Source of the DNA: Fischerella sp. PCC 9431 | Lineage (GTDB): Bacteria > Cyanobacteriota > Cyanobacteriia > Cyanobacteriales > Nostocaceae | Length of the DNA stretch: 64,000 nt | Reading direction: 5' to 3' | Assembly (NCBI RefSeq): GCF_000447295.1 | Contig: NZ_KE650771.1 | Coordinates: 126,184 to 190,183 of the forward strand | Shown: positions 1 through 10,450 of the stretch, piece after piece | How the letters are laid out: each line of letters opens with the position of its first letter | Position numbering within the stretch: the first letter of the stretch is position 1 | The notes under the pieces: model-generated | Seen by the model: the letters and a program-made list of their open reading frames with translations, nothing else | Told to the model about the DNA's origin: nothing | Databases searched by the model: none | Made by a program: the position numbers and the translations under genes

Positions 1-42
1 ACTCGACGACGAGTATAAAAGACTCGACGACGAGTATAAAAG
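1..42. repeat. Two perfect 21-bp direct repeats
   Basis: Two head-to-tail copies of a 21-bp unit (1-21 and 22-42). Each contains the inverted pair actcg/cgagt. Related text (actcg, acggagttt) recurs at 45-70 and at the 3' end of the permease gene near 5220-5240, so this is part of a locally dispersed family. Confidence 0.8.
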
Positions 43-60
43 CCTCGTTAACGGAGTTTA

Positions 61-660
61 AACACTCGGTAATAAAGTTTAAATGTAGGGGAACATCGCA
101 TTTTTTCAATATCCGCGCTTGGGTTTAAACCCTTTACTAACAGCAAAAGTCGTCTTAAGACAACTTCATAGAATCAAACAGTCTGCTTCAGCAGACTTTA
201 GCTATGAGACTGCGATTTCAATCGCAGGCGGACGTGTGAAGTATAACTAAATTATCCGAACTTGATATCAAACACTCACTAATAAAGTTTAAATTAGGGA
301 AAAATCCCATTTTTTCAATATCCGCGCTTGGATTAAAACCCTTAGCCAATAGCACAAATCGTCTCAAGACGACTTCATACAATCAAACAGTCTGCTGAAG
401 CACACTTTAGCTATGAGACTGCGATCGCGATCGCAGGCGGACGTGTGAAGTATAACTAAATTATCCAAACTTGATATCAAACACTCACTAATAAAGTTTA
501 AATTAGGGAAAAATCCCATTTTTTCAATATCCGCGCTTGGGTTTAAACCCTTAGCTAATAGCACAAGTCGTCTCAAGACGACTTCATACAATCAAACAGT
601 CTGCTGAAGCACACTTTAGCTATGAGACTGCGATCGCGATCGCAAGCGGATCTGAACTCC
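61..660. repeat. Three tandem 209-210 bp multi-hairpin units
   Basis: Units begin at 61, 271 and 480 with aacactc(g/a)(g/c)taataaag. Each holds a gtttaaac-type hairpin, then (c)taatagc, a gtcgtct/agacgac hairpin, an agtctgct/agcagact-type hairpin, gctatgag, and a final GC-rich hairpin that in units 2 and 3 is made of overlapping gcgatcgc sites. Unit 1 differs more from units 2 and 3 than those do from each other. The same architecture occurs singly at 1005-1119, 5020-5131, 21437-21530 and 39015-39188. The array ends about 30 bases before the NACHT gene and therefore forms its 5' region. No other gene is credible in 1-685. Confidence 0.85.
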
Positions 661-685
661 CAAGTAACCAATTGTTCCACACACC

Positions 686-3600
686 ATGATCAACTGGACT
701 GGCTATTTACAATCACTCTGCGGCGATGATAAGTACGTCCACTGGCAACAACATTATACGGTGACGGATGTAGTGGGACGCCAGCCAGTTGACCAGAAAG
801 CATCACCTTGGCTATTTGACTTGATGGTGCAGACGGTGCAATCTGAAAAAGAAGAATCCGAGGAAGAGCGAGAGAAAACCGAGCGTTTCGGTGTATTGGA
901 GGGGTTACAAAAGTATGCACAAAAACATGTGTTACTAATAGGGCGTCCCGGTTCGGGAAAATCGACGGCTTTGATACGACTGCTGTTGCAGGAAGCCCAA
1001 ACCCGCCTGGAAATAAATTTCCAGGCTAATAGCAAAACTCGTCTAAAGACGACTGAATACCCTGTTAGCAGTCCGTTTCAACGGACTTCAGCTATGAGCC
1101 AGGGAATTAATTCCCTGGCGAACTCACCCATCCCTGTGCTAGTCGAACTCCGCTACTACCAAACCTCGGTAGTCGATTTAATTCGCAGCTTCTTAAAACA
1201 GCATGGCTTACTTCTTGATACAGCCGAGATTGAAAAGCTGTTATTCGAGCAACAATTATTACTCTTATTTGATGGTGTCAATGAATTACCCTCCGAGGTG
1301 GCGAGGCGTGATTTACTCGCCTTTCGCCAAGAAAACATTGCCACACCGATGATTTTCACCACACGAGATTTAGGGGTGGGGGGTGATTTAAATATTACCA
1401 ATAAGCTGGAAATGCAGCCCTTGACAGAACCACAGATGCAGCAGTTTGTGAAAAATTATCTGCCAGGACAGGGCGAGCAGATGTTGCAGCAGTTGGGTGA
1501 TAGGTTGCGGGAGTTTGGAGAAACACCACTGCTGTTGATGATGCTGTGTTCCTTGTTCCAACAAACGCATAACATACCGCCAAATTTGGGGATGGTGTTT
1601 CGCCAGTTCACCCAATTTTGTGAGAATCAGCGCTTAGAGGGTGTGCTAGTTACGGATAATTCGCGGCGGTGGTGGCGACTAATGTTGCAACATTTAGCAT
1701 TGCGGATGACTCAAGGGAAAGAAAAAACAGAGTTGCAAGTTGCCATCTCCAGGGAAGAAGCAGAAGAGATACTAACGGCGTTTCTGCAACAAGAACAATT
1801 TGATCAACCACGCGATCGGGCGATATCCTGGCTAAATGAATTACTGAAATATCATCTCATTCAACTGGCAGCAGAAGACAAAATTGAGTTTCGCCACCAA
1901 CTCATACAGGAATATTACACCGCCGAGAGTCTACTGAAGCAGTTACCAGATTTGCTAAAGAACGAAGATAGACTAAAACGGGAATATTTAAATTACCTCA
2001 AATGGACAGAACCCCTAGTATTGATGTTGGAGTTGGTGGAGGATGAGAAGCAAGCGCTGCAAATCGTGGAGTTAGCTTTAGATGTAGATTTGCGGCTAGG
2101 GGCAAGGTTGGCAGGTGCAGTAAAATCAGAATTTCAAACGCCAGCTGTTGGATTTGTTGCCAAATTAGAAGTTCCACAATTAGTCAAAATTGAGCTTTTG
2201 GGAATCACCCGTTCTGATCAGGCCATTTCCCACATACAGCCAGCCTTGAACCATAAATATTCTGATGTGCGTAATCGGGCTGCTGAAGCATTAGGAAAAA
2301 TCGGGGGTGCAGAGGCTGTTGAGATTTGGAAACTTGCCTTGAACCATAAATATTCTGATGTGCGTAGTCGGGCTACTGAAGCGTTAGGAAAAATCGGGTG
2401 TGCAGAGGCTGTTGAGGTTTTAAAACTTGCCTTGAACCATAAATATTCTGATGTGCGTAGTCGGGCTACTGAAGCGTTAGGAAAAATCGGGGGTGCAGAG
2501 GCTGTTGAGGTTTTAAAACTTGCCTTGAACCATAAATATTCTGATGTGCGTAGTCGGGCTACTGAAGCGTTAGGAAAAATCGGGTGTGCAGAGGCGATTG
2601 AGGTTTTAAAACTTGCCTTGAACGATGAACATTATTATGTGCGTATTCGGGCTGCTGAAGCATTAAGAAAAATCGGGAGTGCAGAGGCTGTTGAGGTTTT
2701 AAAACTTGCCTTGAACGATGAAGATGATTTTGTGCGTATTAGTGCTGCTGAAGCGTTAGGAAAAATCAGGGGTGCAGAGGCGATTGAGGTTTTAAAACTT
2801 GCCTTGAACGATGAACATTATTATGTGCGTATTCGGGCTGCTGAAGCGTTAAGAAAAATCGGGAGTGCAGAGGCTGTTGAGGTTTTAAAACTTGCCTTGA
2901 ACGATGAAGATGATTTTGTGCGTCGGCGGGCTGCTGAAGCGTTAGGAAAAATCGGATGTGCAGAGGCGATTGAGGTTTTAAAACTTGCCTTGAACGATGA
3001 ACATTATTATGTGCGTCGGCGGGCTGCTGAAGCGTTAGGAAAAATCGGGGATGTAGAGGCAGTTGAGGTTTTAAAACTTGCCTTGAACGATGAACATTAT
3101 TATGTGCGTCGGCGGGCTGCTGAAGCGTTAGGAAAAATCGGGGATGTAGAGGCAGTTGAGGTTTTGAAACTTGCCTTGAACGATGAAGATGATTATGTGC
3201 GTCGGCGGGCTGCTGAAGCGTTAGGAAAAATCGGGGATGTAGAGGCAGTTGAGGTTTGGAAACTTGCCTTGAACAATAAATATTCTGATGTGCGTTGGCG
3301 GGCTGCTAATGCGTTAGGAAAAATCGGGGATGCAGAGGATGTTGTGGTTTGGAAACTTGCCTTGAACAATAAATATTCTGATGTGCGTTGGCGGGCTGCT
3401 GAAGCGTTAGGAGAAATCGGGGATGCAAAGGCAGTTGAGGTTTTGAAACTTGCCTTGAACGATGAAGATAATTATGTGCGTATTCGGGCTGCTAATGCGT
3501 TAGGAAAAATTGGGGGTGCAGAGGCAGTTGAGATTTTTAAACTTGCCTTGAAACATGAAGATTTGGATGTGCGTATTAGTGCTGCTAAAGCATTAGGAGA

Positions 3601-4963
3601 AATGGGGGATGCAGAGGCAGTTGAGGTTTGGAAACTTGCCTTGAACCATGAAGATGATTATGTGCGTATTAGTGCTGCTAAAGCATTAGGAGAAATGGGG
3701 GATGCAGAGGCAGTTGAGGTTTTAAAACTTGCCTTGAACAATAAATATTCTGATGTGCGTTGGATGGCTGCCGATGCATTAGGAAAAATCGCTCATCCTC
3801 AACTCATGCCTGAACTAAATGATATTTTAAGAACAAATACAGAAATAGATTTACTATATACAATTGCCGCAATTCAAGAACGTTGTAAGTTCTACAACTA
3901 TACCCTTACTCAACCACCTCTCTCATTAGCAACACCCAACTCTATCTGCATGACGACGTATAACATTCTCCACCTCTCCGACTTACACTTTGGCACTTCT
4001 GAAAACGCCAACAACTGGTATAACCAACTCGCCGAAGATTTATATCAAGAACTCAATTGTTCTCGTCTCGATGTCCTCATCCTTTCCGGTGACATTGCCA
4101 ATAAATCAACCCCAGAAGAATACAACGCCGCCAAACAATTTCTAAACAAAATTAGCGAAGAATTCCACCTGCAACCAGAGCAAATTGTCATCGTTCCCGG
4201 CAACCATGACCTTAACTGGGGTCTAGCAAAAAATGCATATAAATTAATTGATATTGAAGATTTACAAGGTACACCCACCGAAGGTTTTTATATTAAAGAA
4301 AGTGAAAACGTCATCAGAATTCGAGACGAAGAAAAATATCAACAACGCTTTACCCACTTCAGCCAATTCTATCAAGCCATCAAAAACCAACCCTATCCTT
4401 TAGAGTACGAACAGCAAGCCATTCTGCACCACTTCCCAGCCCAAAATCTCTTAATCCTGGGTTTAAATTCAGCTTGGCAATTGGATCACTATTACAAAAC
4501 CCGCGCCAGCATCAAACCCGAAGCAATTAACAAAGCCATTACCGATATCCGCAAAAATCAACAATATCACAACTGCCTAAAAATAGCCGTTTGGCACCAT
4601 CCCCTCACTAGCGCTTTTGAAGACCGAATCACAGATCATGGTTTTATGGAACAATTAGCAAAAGCAGGTTTCCGCTTCGCCCTCCACGGACACATCCACA
4701 AAGCTGAAACCAGCCTCTACAAATATGATCTCAGCGCCGACGGACGCAAACTTGATATTATCTGTGCTGGCACATTTGGCGCACCGATCCGCGAATGGGT
4801 TCCCGGTTATCCCCTGCAATACAACTTGCTGAAGTTTGCAGATGATCAACTAACAGTCCACACTCGCCGCCGCGAAGAATTAAATGGGGCGTGGAAACCC
4901 GATGCGCGTTGGCTGATGGGCGCAGGACAGAACCCGTTACCTTATTATGAAATTGCACTTTGA
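686..4963 (+). CDS. NACHT NTPase with HEAT repeats and C-terminal metallophosphoesterase
   Basis: A 1425-residue STAND-type protein. Residues 1-80 are a helical N-terminus. NACHT follows with Walker [10 protein letters not shown] (86-94), Walker [13 protein letters not shown] (191-202) and a TTRD segment near 225. From about residue 518 there are 17 HEAT-like units of 31 residues, consensus [18 protein letters not shown]. Residues 1089-1425 form a calcineurin-like phosphoesterase with all metal-site motifs: SDLHFG (1098-1103), GDIANKS, GNHDLNW, WHHP and GHIHKA. NACHT-HEAT proteins are usually sensors or switches in stress or phage-defence signalling, and the phosphoesterase could be the effector (inference). 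Residue 1089 is an in-frame Met at a natural domain start, so this looks like a fusion of two genes. Residues about 107-145 are encoded by an inserted hairpin repeat. ATG 686 is the first start after the upstream repeats. Confidence 0.9.
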   Translation: MINWTGYLQSLCGDDKYVHWQQHYTVTDVVGRQPVDQKASPWLFDLMVQTVQSEKEESEEEREKTERFGVLEGLQKYAQKHVLLIGRPGSGKSTALIRLLLQEAQTRLEINFQANSKTRLKTTEYPVSSPFQRTSAMSQGINSLANSPIPVLVELRYYQTSVVDLIRSFLKQHGLLLDTAEIEKLLFEQQLLLLFDGVNELPSEVARRDLLAFRQENIATPMIFTTRDLGVGGDLNITNKLEMQPLTEPQMQQFVKNYLPGQGEQMLQQLGDRLREFGETPLLLMMLCSLFQQTHNIPPNLGMVFRQFTQFCENQRLEGVLVTDNSRRWWRLMLQHLALRMTQGKEKTELQVAISREEAEEILTAFLQQEQFDQPRDRAISWLNELLKYHLIQLAAEDKIEFRHQLIQEYYTAESLLKQLPDLLKNEDRLKREYLNYLKWTEPLVLMLELVEDEKQALQIVELALDVDLRLGARLAGAVKSEFQTPAVGFVAKLEVPQLVKIELLGITRSDQAISHIQPALNHKYSDVRNRAAEALGKIGGAEAVEIWKLALNHKYSDVRSRATEALGKIGCAEAVEVLKLALNHKYSDVRSRATEALGKIGGAEAVEVLKLALNHKYSDVRSRATEALGKIGCAEAIEVLKLALNDEHYYVRIRAAEALRKIGSAEAVEVLKLALNDEDDFVRISAAEALGKIRGAEAIEVLKLALNDEHYYVRIRAAEALRKIGSAEAVEVLKLALNDEDDFVRRRAAEALGKIGCAEAIEVLKLALNDEHYYVRRRAAEALGKIGDVEAVEVLKLALNDEHYYVRRRAAEALGKIGDVEAVEVLKLALNDEDDYVRRRAAEALGKIGDVEAVEVWKLALNNKYSDVRWRAANALGKIGDAEDVVVWKLALNNKYSDVRWRAAEALGEIGDAKAVEVLKLALNDEDNYVRIRAANALGKIGGAEAVEIFKLALKHEDLDVRISAAKALGEMGDAEAVEVWKLALNHEDDYVRISAAKALGEMGDAEAVEVLKLALNNKYSDVRWMAADALGKIAHPQLMPELNDILRTNTEIDLLYTIAAIQERCKFYNYTLTQPPLSLATPNSICMTTYNILHLSDLHFGTSENANNWYNQLAEDLYQELNCSRLDVLILSGDIANKSTPEEYNAAKQFLNKISEEFHLQPEQIVIVPGNHDLNWGLAKNAYKLIDIEDLQGTPTEGFYIKESENVIRIRDEEKYQQRFTHFSQFYQAIKNQPYPLEYEQQAILHHFPAQNLLILGLNSAWQLDHYYKTRASIKPEAINKAITDIRKNQQYHNCLKIAVWHHPLTSAFEDRITDHGFMEQLAKAGFRFALHGHIHKAETSLYKYDLSADGRKLDIICAGTFGAPIREWVPGYPLQYNLLKFADDQLTVHTRRREELNGAWKPDARWLMGAGQNPLPYYEIAL
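1005..1119 (+). repeat. Hairpin repeat inside the NACHT reading frame
   Basis: Same architecture as the dispersed repeat: hairpin 1005-1026 (gcctgg/ccaggc), taatagc, hairpin 1037-1054, hairpin 1070-1087 (agtccgtt/aacggact), gctatgag, then a perfect 22-bp palindrome at 1098-1119. It is read through in frame and encodes about 39 residues between Walker A and the next NACHT strand. Confidence 0.85.
2240..3800 (+). repeat. 93-bp tandem array coding 31-aa HEAT units
   Basis: Seventeen in-frame units of 93 bp, the last one degenerate. Neighbouring units differ at only a few bases and the variants (NHKYSD, NDEHYY, NDEDDF) alternate, which suggests recent expansion or conversion between units. Confidence 0.9.
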
Positions 4964-4972
4964 TTAAGGAAA

Positions 4973-5181
4973 CCTACGGTGTACACACAAATCTAGGTTG
5001 AGCGCATCTGTATCGCCTCGGAATAAATTCCTCCTCTCATAGCGCAAGTCCTCTTCAGAGGACTCAAAAAAAAGTTTATTCCAGTCCACTTGAGTGGACT
5101 TTCGCTATGAGCCTGGAACTTTAGTTCTAGGCGGGACATAAGTGCAGCGTGAAAAATATTGACTCGTATGTACACCGTAGG
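4973..5181. repeat. 209-bp element with 13-bp terminal inverted repeats
   Basis: Terminal repeats cctacggtgtaca (4973-4985) and tgtacaccgtagg (5169-5181) are perfect inverses. They enclose a copy of the dispersed repeat: ggaataaattcc (5020-5031), agtcctct/agaggact (5047-5064), agtccact/agtggact (5083-5100), gctatgag, and a ctggaact/agttctag hairpin. It looks like a non-coding MITE-like insertion between the convergent NACHT and permease genes and may act as a terminator for both. Confidence 0.75.
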
Positions 5182-5214
5182 ATCAAGGAAACGGAGAACA
5201 GGCGTGAACTAAGT

Positions 5215-6822
5215 TCAAACACTCGTTGACGGAGTTTTTACCCTACGTCTTTCTTGCCAATCGACATAGAACAAGAGAATCGCCAGCATTATATAGCCAA
5301 TAGCCCAAGGTGTACCAGTTCCAGCGCCTAAATTAACTACTGTATCTGCGACAGTCCAACGATAACTGTGCATCAACCCAACCCAAGAGATAACAGCAGC
5401 AAGCAAAGACCAATAAGCAGCTTGACGAAACTTGCGCTCAATAATGTAAACTGTTATCCCCGCTAAAATCATCGCGGAAAAAATAAACCCCTGTTCCAGA
5501 GCAAAAGCCCCATCAATATAGGTATCGCTCAACTTAAACTGCTCAATTAAGGCTGGTGTCAGAGGTTTCTCTACTGTACCCAAACCTGCTGCTCGGAGGG
5601 CATTTTTGGCAATTAAAGCACCCCAACCAGCAATCCCCGGTAATAGTCCGACAACTACTGCTGGTGCATGGTGCGACGGCGTGGCTGTAAAGCTTTGAGC
5701 GACAATCACAATTCCAATCCACAACACAATTGCCATCCCTGCTTCAATCGGCACAAAGTAAGCCAGCATCGCCACAGTTCCAGTCAAGCAAAGCAAGCCC
5801 ATAATTATGCCATTGAGGATAGAGTAACCAACTCTTGCTCCCAAAGCTTTCCAGCCAGGATGACCAATATAAATAGTAGTCGGAAAACACGAACCACAAA
5901 TAGCAGCAACTAATGTACCAATACCATTTGCTGCCAGACAAGGAGCAGCCGGATAACTATCACCCGCAGCTTCCGCACTTTCTAAATTCTGGAGACTGCC
6001 AACAAGATTAAACAATCCCATTGGTAAAATGATGCTGAAATATTCAACCAAAACTGAACGACTGCTCCACAATTTTCCCAGCCATAATCCAGGCAGATAA
6101 AACCCAATTGGTTGCAAAGTAGCGGCAAACTTAGCCTGATCCCAACTTAGCAAACCTGTTGTCCAAGCAAGGACAATTCCCAAAACAACAGCTAACAATC
6201 CACCGGGTATACCAAATCGCACTCGCCCAAAATAAGTCACCAGAATTACACCAAGAGGTACCAAACCGACTACAGGATTAGCAAAAGTACGAAATAGAAA
6301 ACCAATAGCAATAAAAGTGAGCGCAATACCGCCCAAAGTGGAAAGCAGTGCTGCACGGGGAGCCAGACGGCGCAGTGGTTCTCCTACCCAAGCCCCAGCA
6401 AATTCTATCAAACCCGAACCAAAGCAAGCCACAAGTCCTGCTTGCCAAGCCAATTCAGCAGCTTGTTCGCTAGATGCACCCCCAGAAATTGCCGCTAATC
6501 TTACAGGTAACATCACCAGAAAAATATAGGCAAACAGGCTGACAGTGTTAATTCCATAAGGCAAAGCAGTAATATCGTCTCGTTGCTCACGTTTGCCTTG
6601 CTCTTTAGCTAACCATGCATAATAGAGGTTGCCAACAATCAAACTTAAAGCAACTCCTGGCAAAATCCGCCCATAAACCAACGACGCAGGAAAGCCAAGC
6701 ACTGTTTGACACAAATTAACAATCAATAAAATTTGAATAAAATTATCGAGCGCCAGCCCAAATAAACCATCAATATCTCTGCGAACAAACCAACGGGGTA
6801 CTGTGGTTGTAGCGATTTCCAT
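5215..6822 (-). CDS. NCS2-type (xanthine/uracil permease-like) membrane transporter
   Basis: A 535-residue, very hydrophobic protein with about 12 predicted membrane segments. The ITALPYGINTVSLFAYIF stretch near residue 85 resembles the conserved substrate-site region of NCS2/AzgA-type purine permeases, so a nucleobase or related anion is the likely substrate. This is a family-level assignment. The gene stands alone, convergent with the NACHT gene. Its final residues and stop codon fall in a copy of the local repeat (aactccgt/actcg text also seen near 45-70), so the 3' end has probably been remodelled. SulP-like anion transporters have a similar topology and are the main alternative. Confidence 0.7.
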   Translation of the reverse strand: MEIATTTVPRWFVRRDIDGLFGLALDNFIQILLIVNLCQTVLGFPASLVYGRILPGVALSLIVGNLYYAWLAKEQGKREQRDDITALPYGINTVSLFAYIFLVMLPVRLAAISGGASSEQAAELAWQAGLVACFGSGLIEFAGAWVGEPLRRLAPRAALLSTLGGIALTFIAIGFLFRTFANPVVGLVPLGVILVTYFGRVRFGIPGGLLAVVLGIVLAWTTGLLSWDQAKFAATLQPIGFYLPGLWLGKLWSSRSVLVEYFSIILPMGLFNLVGSLQNLESAEAAGDSYPAAPCLAANGIGTLVAAICGSCFPTTIYIGHPGWKALGARVGYSILNGIIMGLLCLTGTVAMLAYFVPIEAGMAIVLWIGIVIVAQSFTATPSHHAPAVVVGLLPGIAGWGALIAKNALRAAGLGTVEKPLTPALIEQFKLSDTYIDGAFALEQGFIFSAMILAGITVYIIERKFRQAAYWSLLAAVISWVGLMHSYRWTVADTVVNLGAGTGTPWAIGYIMLAILLFYVDWQERRRVKTPSTSV

Positions 6823-6920
6823 CTTTTTACTTTTGCTTTGGTCTTGCCGCTTTCACAATACCAGCAATGGTATTACATGTGATAGAGATTTTTATATCAG
6901 TTATCAGTTACAGCACTTTT

Positions 6921-7920
6921 GAGGTGTATGAGGTACACTAAGTATTAGTGCATCAAGAACTACAATGAAATCATACTCAATCGATTTGCGAGAAAAAATA
7001 GTAAATGCGTATGAAAGAGGTGACACTTCGGTCAGAAAAGTAGCCGTTCAATTTGGTGTAGCGAAAAGCTATGTACAAAAGCTCCTCCAGCTAAAGAGAA
7101 CCCAAGGTCATCTAGAACCTAAAAAGCAAGGTGGGACAATGAAGGGTAAATTGGATGAGTACAGTAGCGAATTAGGCGAAATGGTTAAAAGCTATCCAGA
7201 CGCAACTTTATCAGAATACTGCGAGTATTTTGGAGAAAAATATAACGTTTGGGTATGTGCAAGTGTAATGTGCTGTGCATTACAAAAACAAAAACTAACA
7301 CGAAAAAAAAGACCGTTAGGAGTAGCCAAGCGAAAACAGAAAGAGTCCAAAGGCTGAGAATAGAGTACTGGGAGAAAGTAAAACAAATAGAACCAGAGAA
7401 CCTTGTTTTTATTGATGAAATGGGTGTTTTACTTGGTTTGACCCGAACTCATGCCAGAAGCGACAAGGGCAGTAGGGTGTATGATTTTAAACCATATTAC
7501 CGTGGGACGAAAGTAAGTGTAATCGGGGGAATCAGCCTCAAGAAAGTTTTGGCTGTCATGACTTTAAACGGCTCAATGGATGGAAATGCATATAAAGTCT
7601 TTATCGAACATTGTTTGCTTCCACAATTATGGACTGGTGCAGTAGTTGTGATGGATAATCTTCCTGCACATCAAGTCGAAGAAGTTAAACCCTTAATTGA
7701 AGGAGTTGGTGCAAGTGTTCTCTACCTGTCTCCTTATTCCCCTGAATTTAACCAAGCGCGAACATTGGTGGTCACAGTTAAAAGCGTTCCTGAAACAATT
7801 TTCTCCTAAAACTGCATCTGGAGTCGATGGTTTAATTAAAATAGCACTTGAATTAATTAATCCTGAACATCTCAAAAATTGGTTTACTAATTGCTGCTAC
7901 TGTACCTCATAAACTCCGAA
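6921..7920 (+). mobile_element. IS630-family insertion sequence, about 1.0 kb, probably inactive
   Basis: Imperfect terminal inverted repeats share the 11-bp core tatgaggtaca (6927-6937) and its inverse tgtacctcata (7901-7911). They flank one transposase in three frames. Length and DDE motifs fit IS630. The right end lies directly against the truncated NACHT gene and the left flank shows no NACHT sequence, so the insertion was accompanied by a deletion. Confidence 0.85.
6965..7912 (+). pseudogene. IS630-family transposase, split over three frames
   Basis: 6965-7357 encodes the N-terminal helix-turn-helix (YSIDLREKIVNAYERG, then an RKVAVQFGV helix). The DDE catalytic part continues in the -1 frame (7311-7809) with FIDEMG, VMDNLPAHQ and YLSPYSPEFN. 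The last segment, REHWWSQLKAF to the C-terminus (stop 7910-7912), is in the +1 frame. The first shift falls at an A8 run (7303-7310) and could be programmed -1 frameshifting as in related cyanobacterial IS630 copies. The second, near 7750-7758, looks like a one-base insertion just before the catalytic Glu and should inactivate the protein. Confidence 0.85.
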
Positions 7921-10450
7921 TCTGCTGTATTTGTTAGATAATTGGTTAACTCAAGTTGCGGAGAAAATAGGTAAAGCTGAAACCACTAAGCAACTCAAAG
8001 ATGATTTTGTGGCTTTATTTAAGCAAAAAAATGTGTGGCTGCTGCTAGATGGTTTAGATGAAATGTCCGCATCTTCAGGGAATCCGCTAACAGAAATTGC
8101 CCAACAAATCAGTGAAGGAGGATGTATTTCTCAAGCGCGAATTGTGCTGACTTGTCGAGTGAATCTGTGGGATAACAGCATTAACGCCCTTGATGATTTT
8201 GATACCTATCGCACTTTAAATTTTTCTTATCCGCAAGATGTAGAGAGATTTATTGATAAATGGTTCCATAAAATTGAAATTCCCGAAACTGGAAAGCAGT
8301 TATGCACTGCGTTGCAAGAACCAGGTAAAGAACGAATTCAGGATTTAGTGAAAAATCCTCTGCGTTTGACACTGCTGTGTTTGAATTGGCAATCAGGAGA
8401 TGGCAAATTACCGGATACTCAAGCGGGACTTTATCAGCAATTTGTTGATGACTTCTACAAGTAGAAAAAAGAGGAATTCACTACAACACCCAAGCAACGT
8501 CAGCAACTCAATATCAAGTTGGGGGAATTAGCTAAAGCAGCCATAGATAAAGAAGCAACACGTTTTCGGTTACGGCAAGATTTTGTTACTCAGTTTTTGG
8601 GTGATGCTGATGACGAAAATTCGCTGCTGAAATCGGCACTAAATCGCGGCTGGTTGAATCAGGTAGGAATAGATACAAAGAGAAAACCTGTTTACGCCTT
8701 CTTTCATGCTTCATTTCAAGAGTACTTTGCTGCTAAAGCAATTGATGATTGGCATTTCTTTTTAAAGCACGTTCCCAACAATCCTAGCCAAGGAATTTAT
8801 CGCATCTTTGAACCACAATGGAAGCAAACAATATTACTTTGGTTAGGGCGAGAAGAAGAAAAACTCAAGCAGCAAAAGCAAAAGTTTATCGATGCTTTAG
8901 TGAGTTTCAAAGATGGGTGTGGTGAGTGGAATAGAGAAGATGTGAATAAAGGGTTTTATGAATATCGCGCCTATTTTTTAGCTGTCGCCGGAATTGCAGA
9001 GTTTAGATATCATTGTAGAGCCGATCAAATAGTAGCGCAAATTGTCAAGTTTGGCTTTGGTTATTTCAACACTAAAAAACAGAAGTGGACAGAATTTCTC
9101 AATGTAATTAAAGAGGAAGCTAGGAGAGTAATACTAGAAACGGAGCGTATTAAAGCCGTAACTGCGTTGGTGCAACTGCTTCAATCCAAAGATGTCTCTG
9201 ATCATACTCGGGATCAGGCAGCACAAAGCTTATGGTTAATTGATCATAGTAATCCACAAGCCTATGACGTGCTAGCACAAGTGTTGCTATCAAAAGATAC
9301 GCCTGGCACGGGCAATGAAAAAGTAATTGCAGATTTGATGCATCTGAGTCAGTTAAAGAATGCGGCTAAAAACAGTCGTAATTACATAGCAGAAAGCTTA
9401 TGGCAAATCAACCCTAGCAATCTACAAGAGATTGAAATGTTATTGCAACTGCTGCAATCTCCTGATTTAGGTGACCTCACCCGTAGGGTGGCAGCAGAAA
9501 ACTTAGGGAAAATCGGCACAGGAAATAAAGATGCGATCGCTGCTTTGCTGCAACTGCTGCAATCAAATAATGTGGATGAGGACACCCGTAGGGTGGCAGC
9601 ATCAAGCTTAGGGAAAATCGATCCAGGAAATAAAGATGCGATCGCCGCTTTAGTGCAACTGCTGCAATCAAATAATGTGGATGAGGACACCCGTAGGGTG
9701 GCAGCATCAAGCTTAGGGGAAATCGATCCAGGAAATAAAGATGCGATCGCCGCTTTGCTGCAACTGCTGCAATCAAATAATGTGGATAAGTCTACTCGTG
9801 TACGGGCAGCATATAGCTTAGGGGAAATCGATCCAGGAAATAAAGATGCGATCGCCGCTTTGGTGCAACTCCTGCCATCAAATAATATGGATGAGGACAC
9901 CCGTAGGGTGGCAGCATCAAGCTTAGAGAAAATTGGCACAGGAAATAAAGATGCGACCGCCGCTTTGCTGCAACTGCTGCAATCAAATAATGTGGATGAG
10001 GACACCCGTAGGGTGGCAGCATCAAGCTTAGGGAAAATTGGCACAGGAAATAAAGATGCGATCGCCGCTTTGGTGCAACTGCTGCAATCAAATAATGTGG
10101 ATGAGGACACCCGTTGGCAGGCAGGATCAAGCTTAGGGAAAATTGGCACAGGAAATCAAGATGCGATCACCGCTTTGGTGCAACTCCTGCAATCAAATAA
10201 TGTGGATAAATACATCCGTAGCTGGGTAGCAGAAAGCTTAGGGAGAATCCTACAAAATAATCAGCATCGCTTTGCAGTAGTCAAAACTTTAAGTGGTTAT
10301 TGGCGATTGGATGATAATTGCTACGATCTCTTGTGGAATTGCGCCCAGAATATGCCTTACCCCGATTTCTATCAAGCTTGGCATCAGCATAATATTGTTA
10401 CTCGTACAATGAGAAGCTTAAAAACAATCCTCTTTACAAGAATAATTTAA
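7919..10450 (+). pseudogene. Decayed NACHT-HEAT repeat gene
   Basis: The frame enters directly from the IS end and contains Walker B WLLLDGLDEM, an LTCRVNLW sensor segment and the NACHT helical part. The whole N-terminus with Walker A is missing. TAG at 8462-8464 interrupts the frame; the same frame continues without shift to 10450 through KLGELAKAAIDKE, an FFHASFQEYFAAKAI winged-helix region and about eight near-identical 35-aa HEAT units (9435-10250, consensus ALLQLLQSNNVDEDTRRVAA) with older degenerate units before them. A downstream start near 8519 could give a 643-aa fragment without ATPase motifs. This was a second STAND-type protein with a different HEAT class from the one at 686. Confidence 0.85.

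Noticed and set aside
364-591. 75-codon minus-strand frame in the 209-bp tandem repeats
   Set aside because: Entirely repeat-derived.
3950-4963. Separate phosphoesterase gene starting at the in-frame ATG 3950
   Set aside because: The frame is continuous with the HEAT array and no clear ribosome-binding site precedes 3950; internal translation remains possible but is not called.
5668-5913. 81-codon plus-strand frame inside the permease gene
   Set aside because: Antisense shadow of a well-formed membrane protein.
9382-10149. Long minus-strand frame (255 codons) opposite the HEAT array of the dead NACHT gene
   Set aside because: It is the antisense of a 105-bp tandem repeat; repetition keeps the frame open and the product has no domain.
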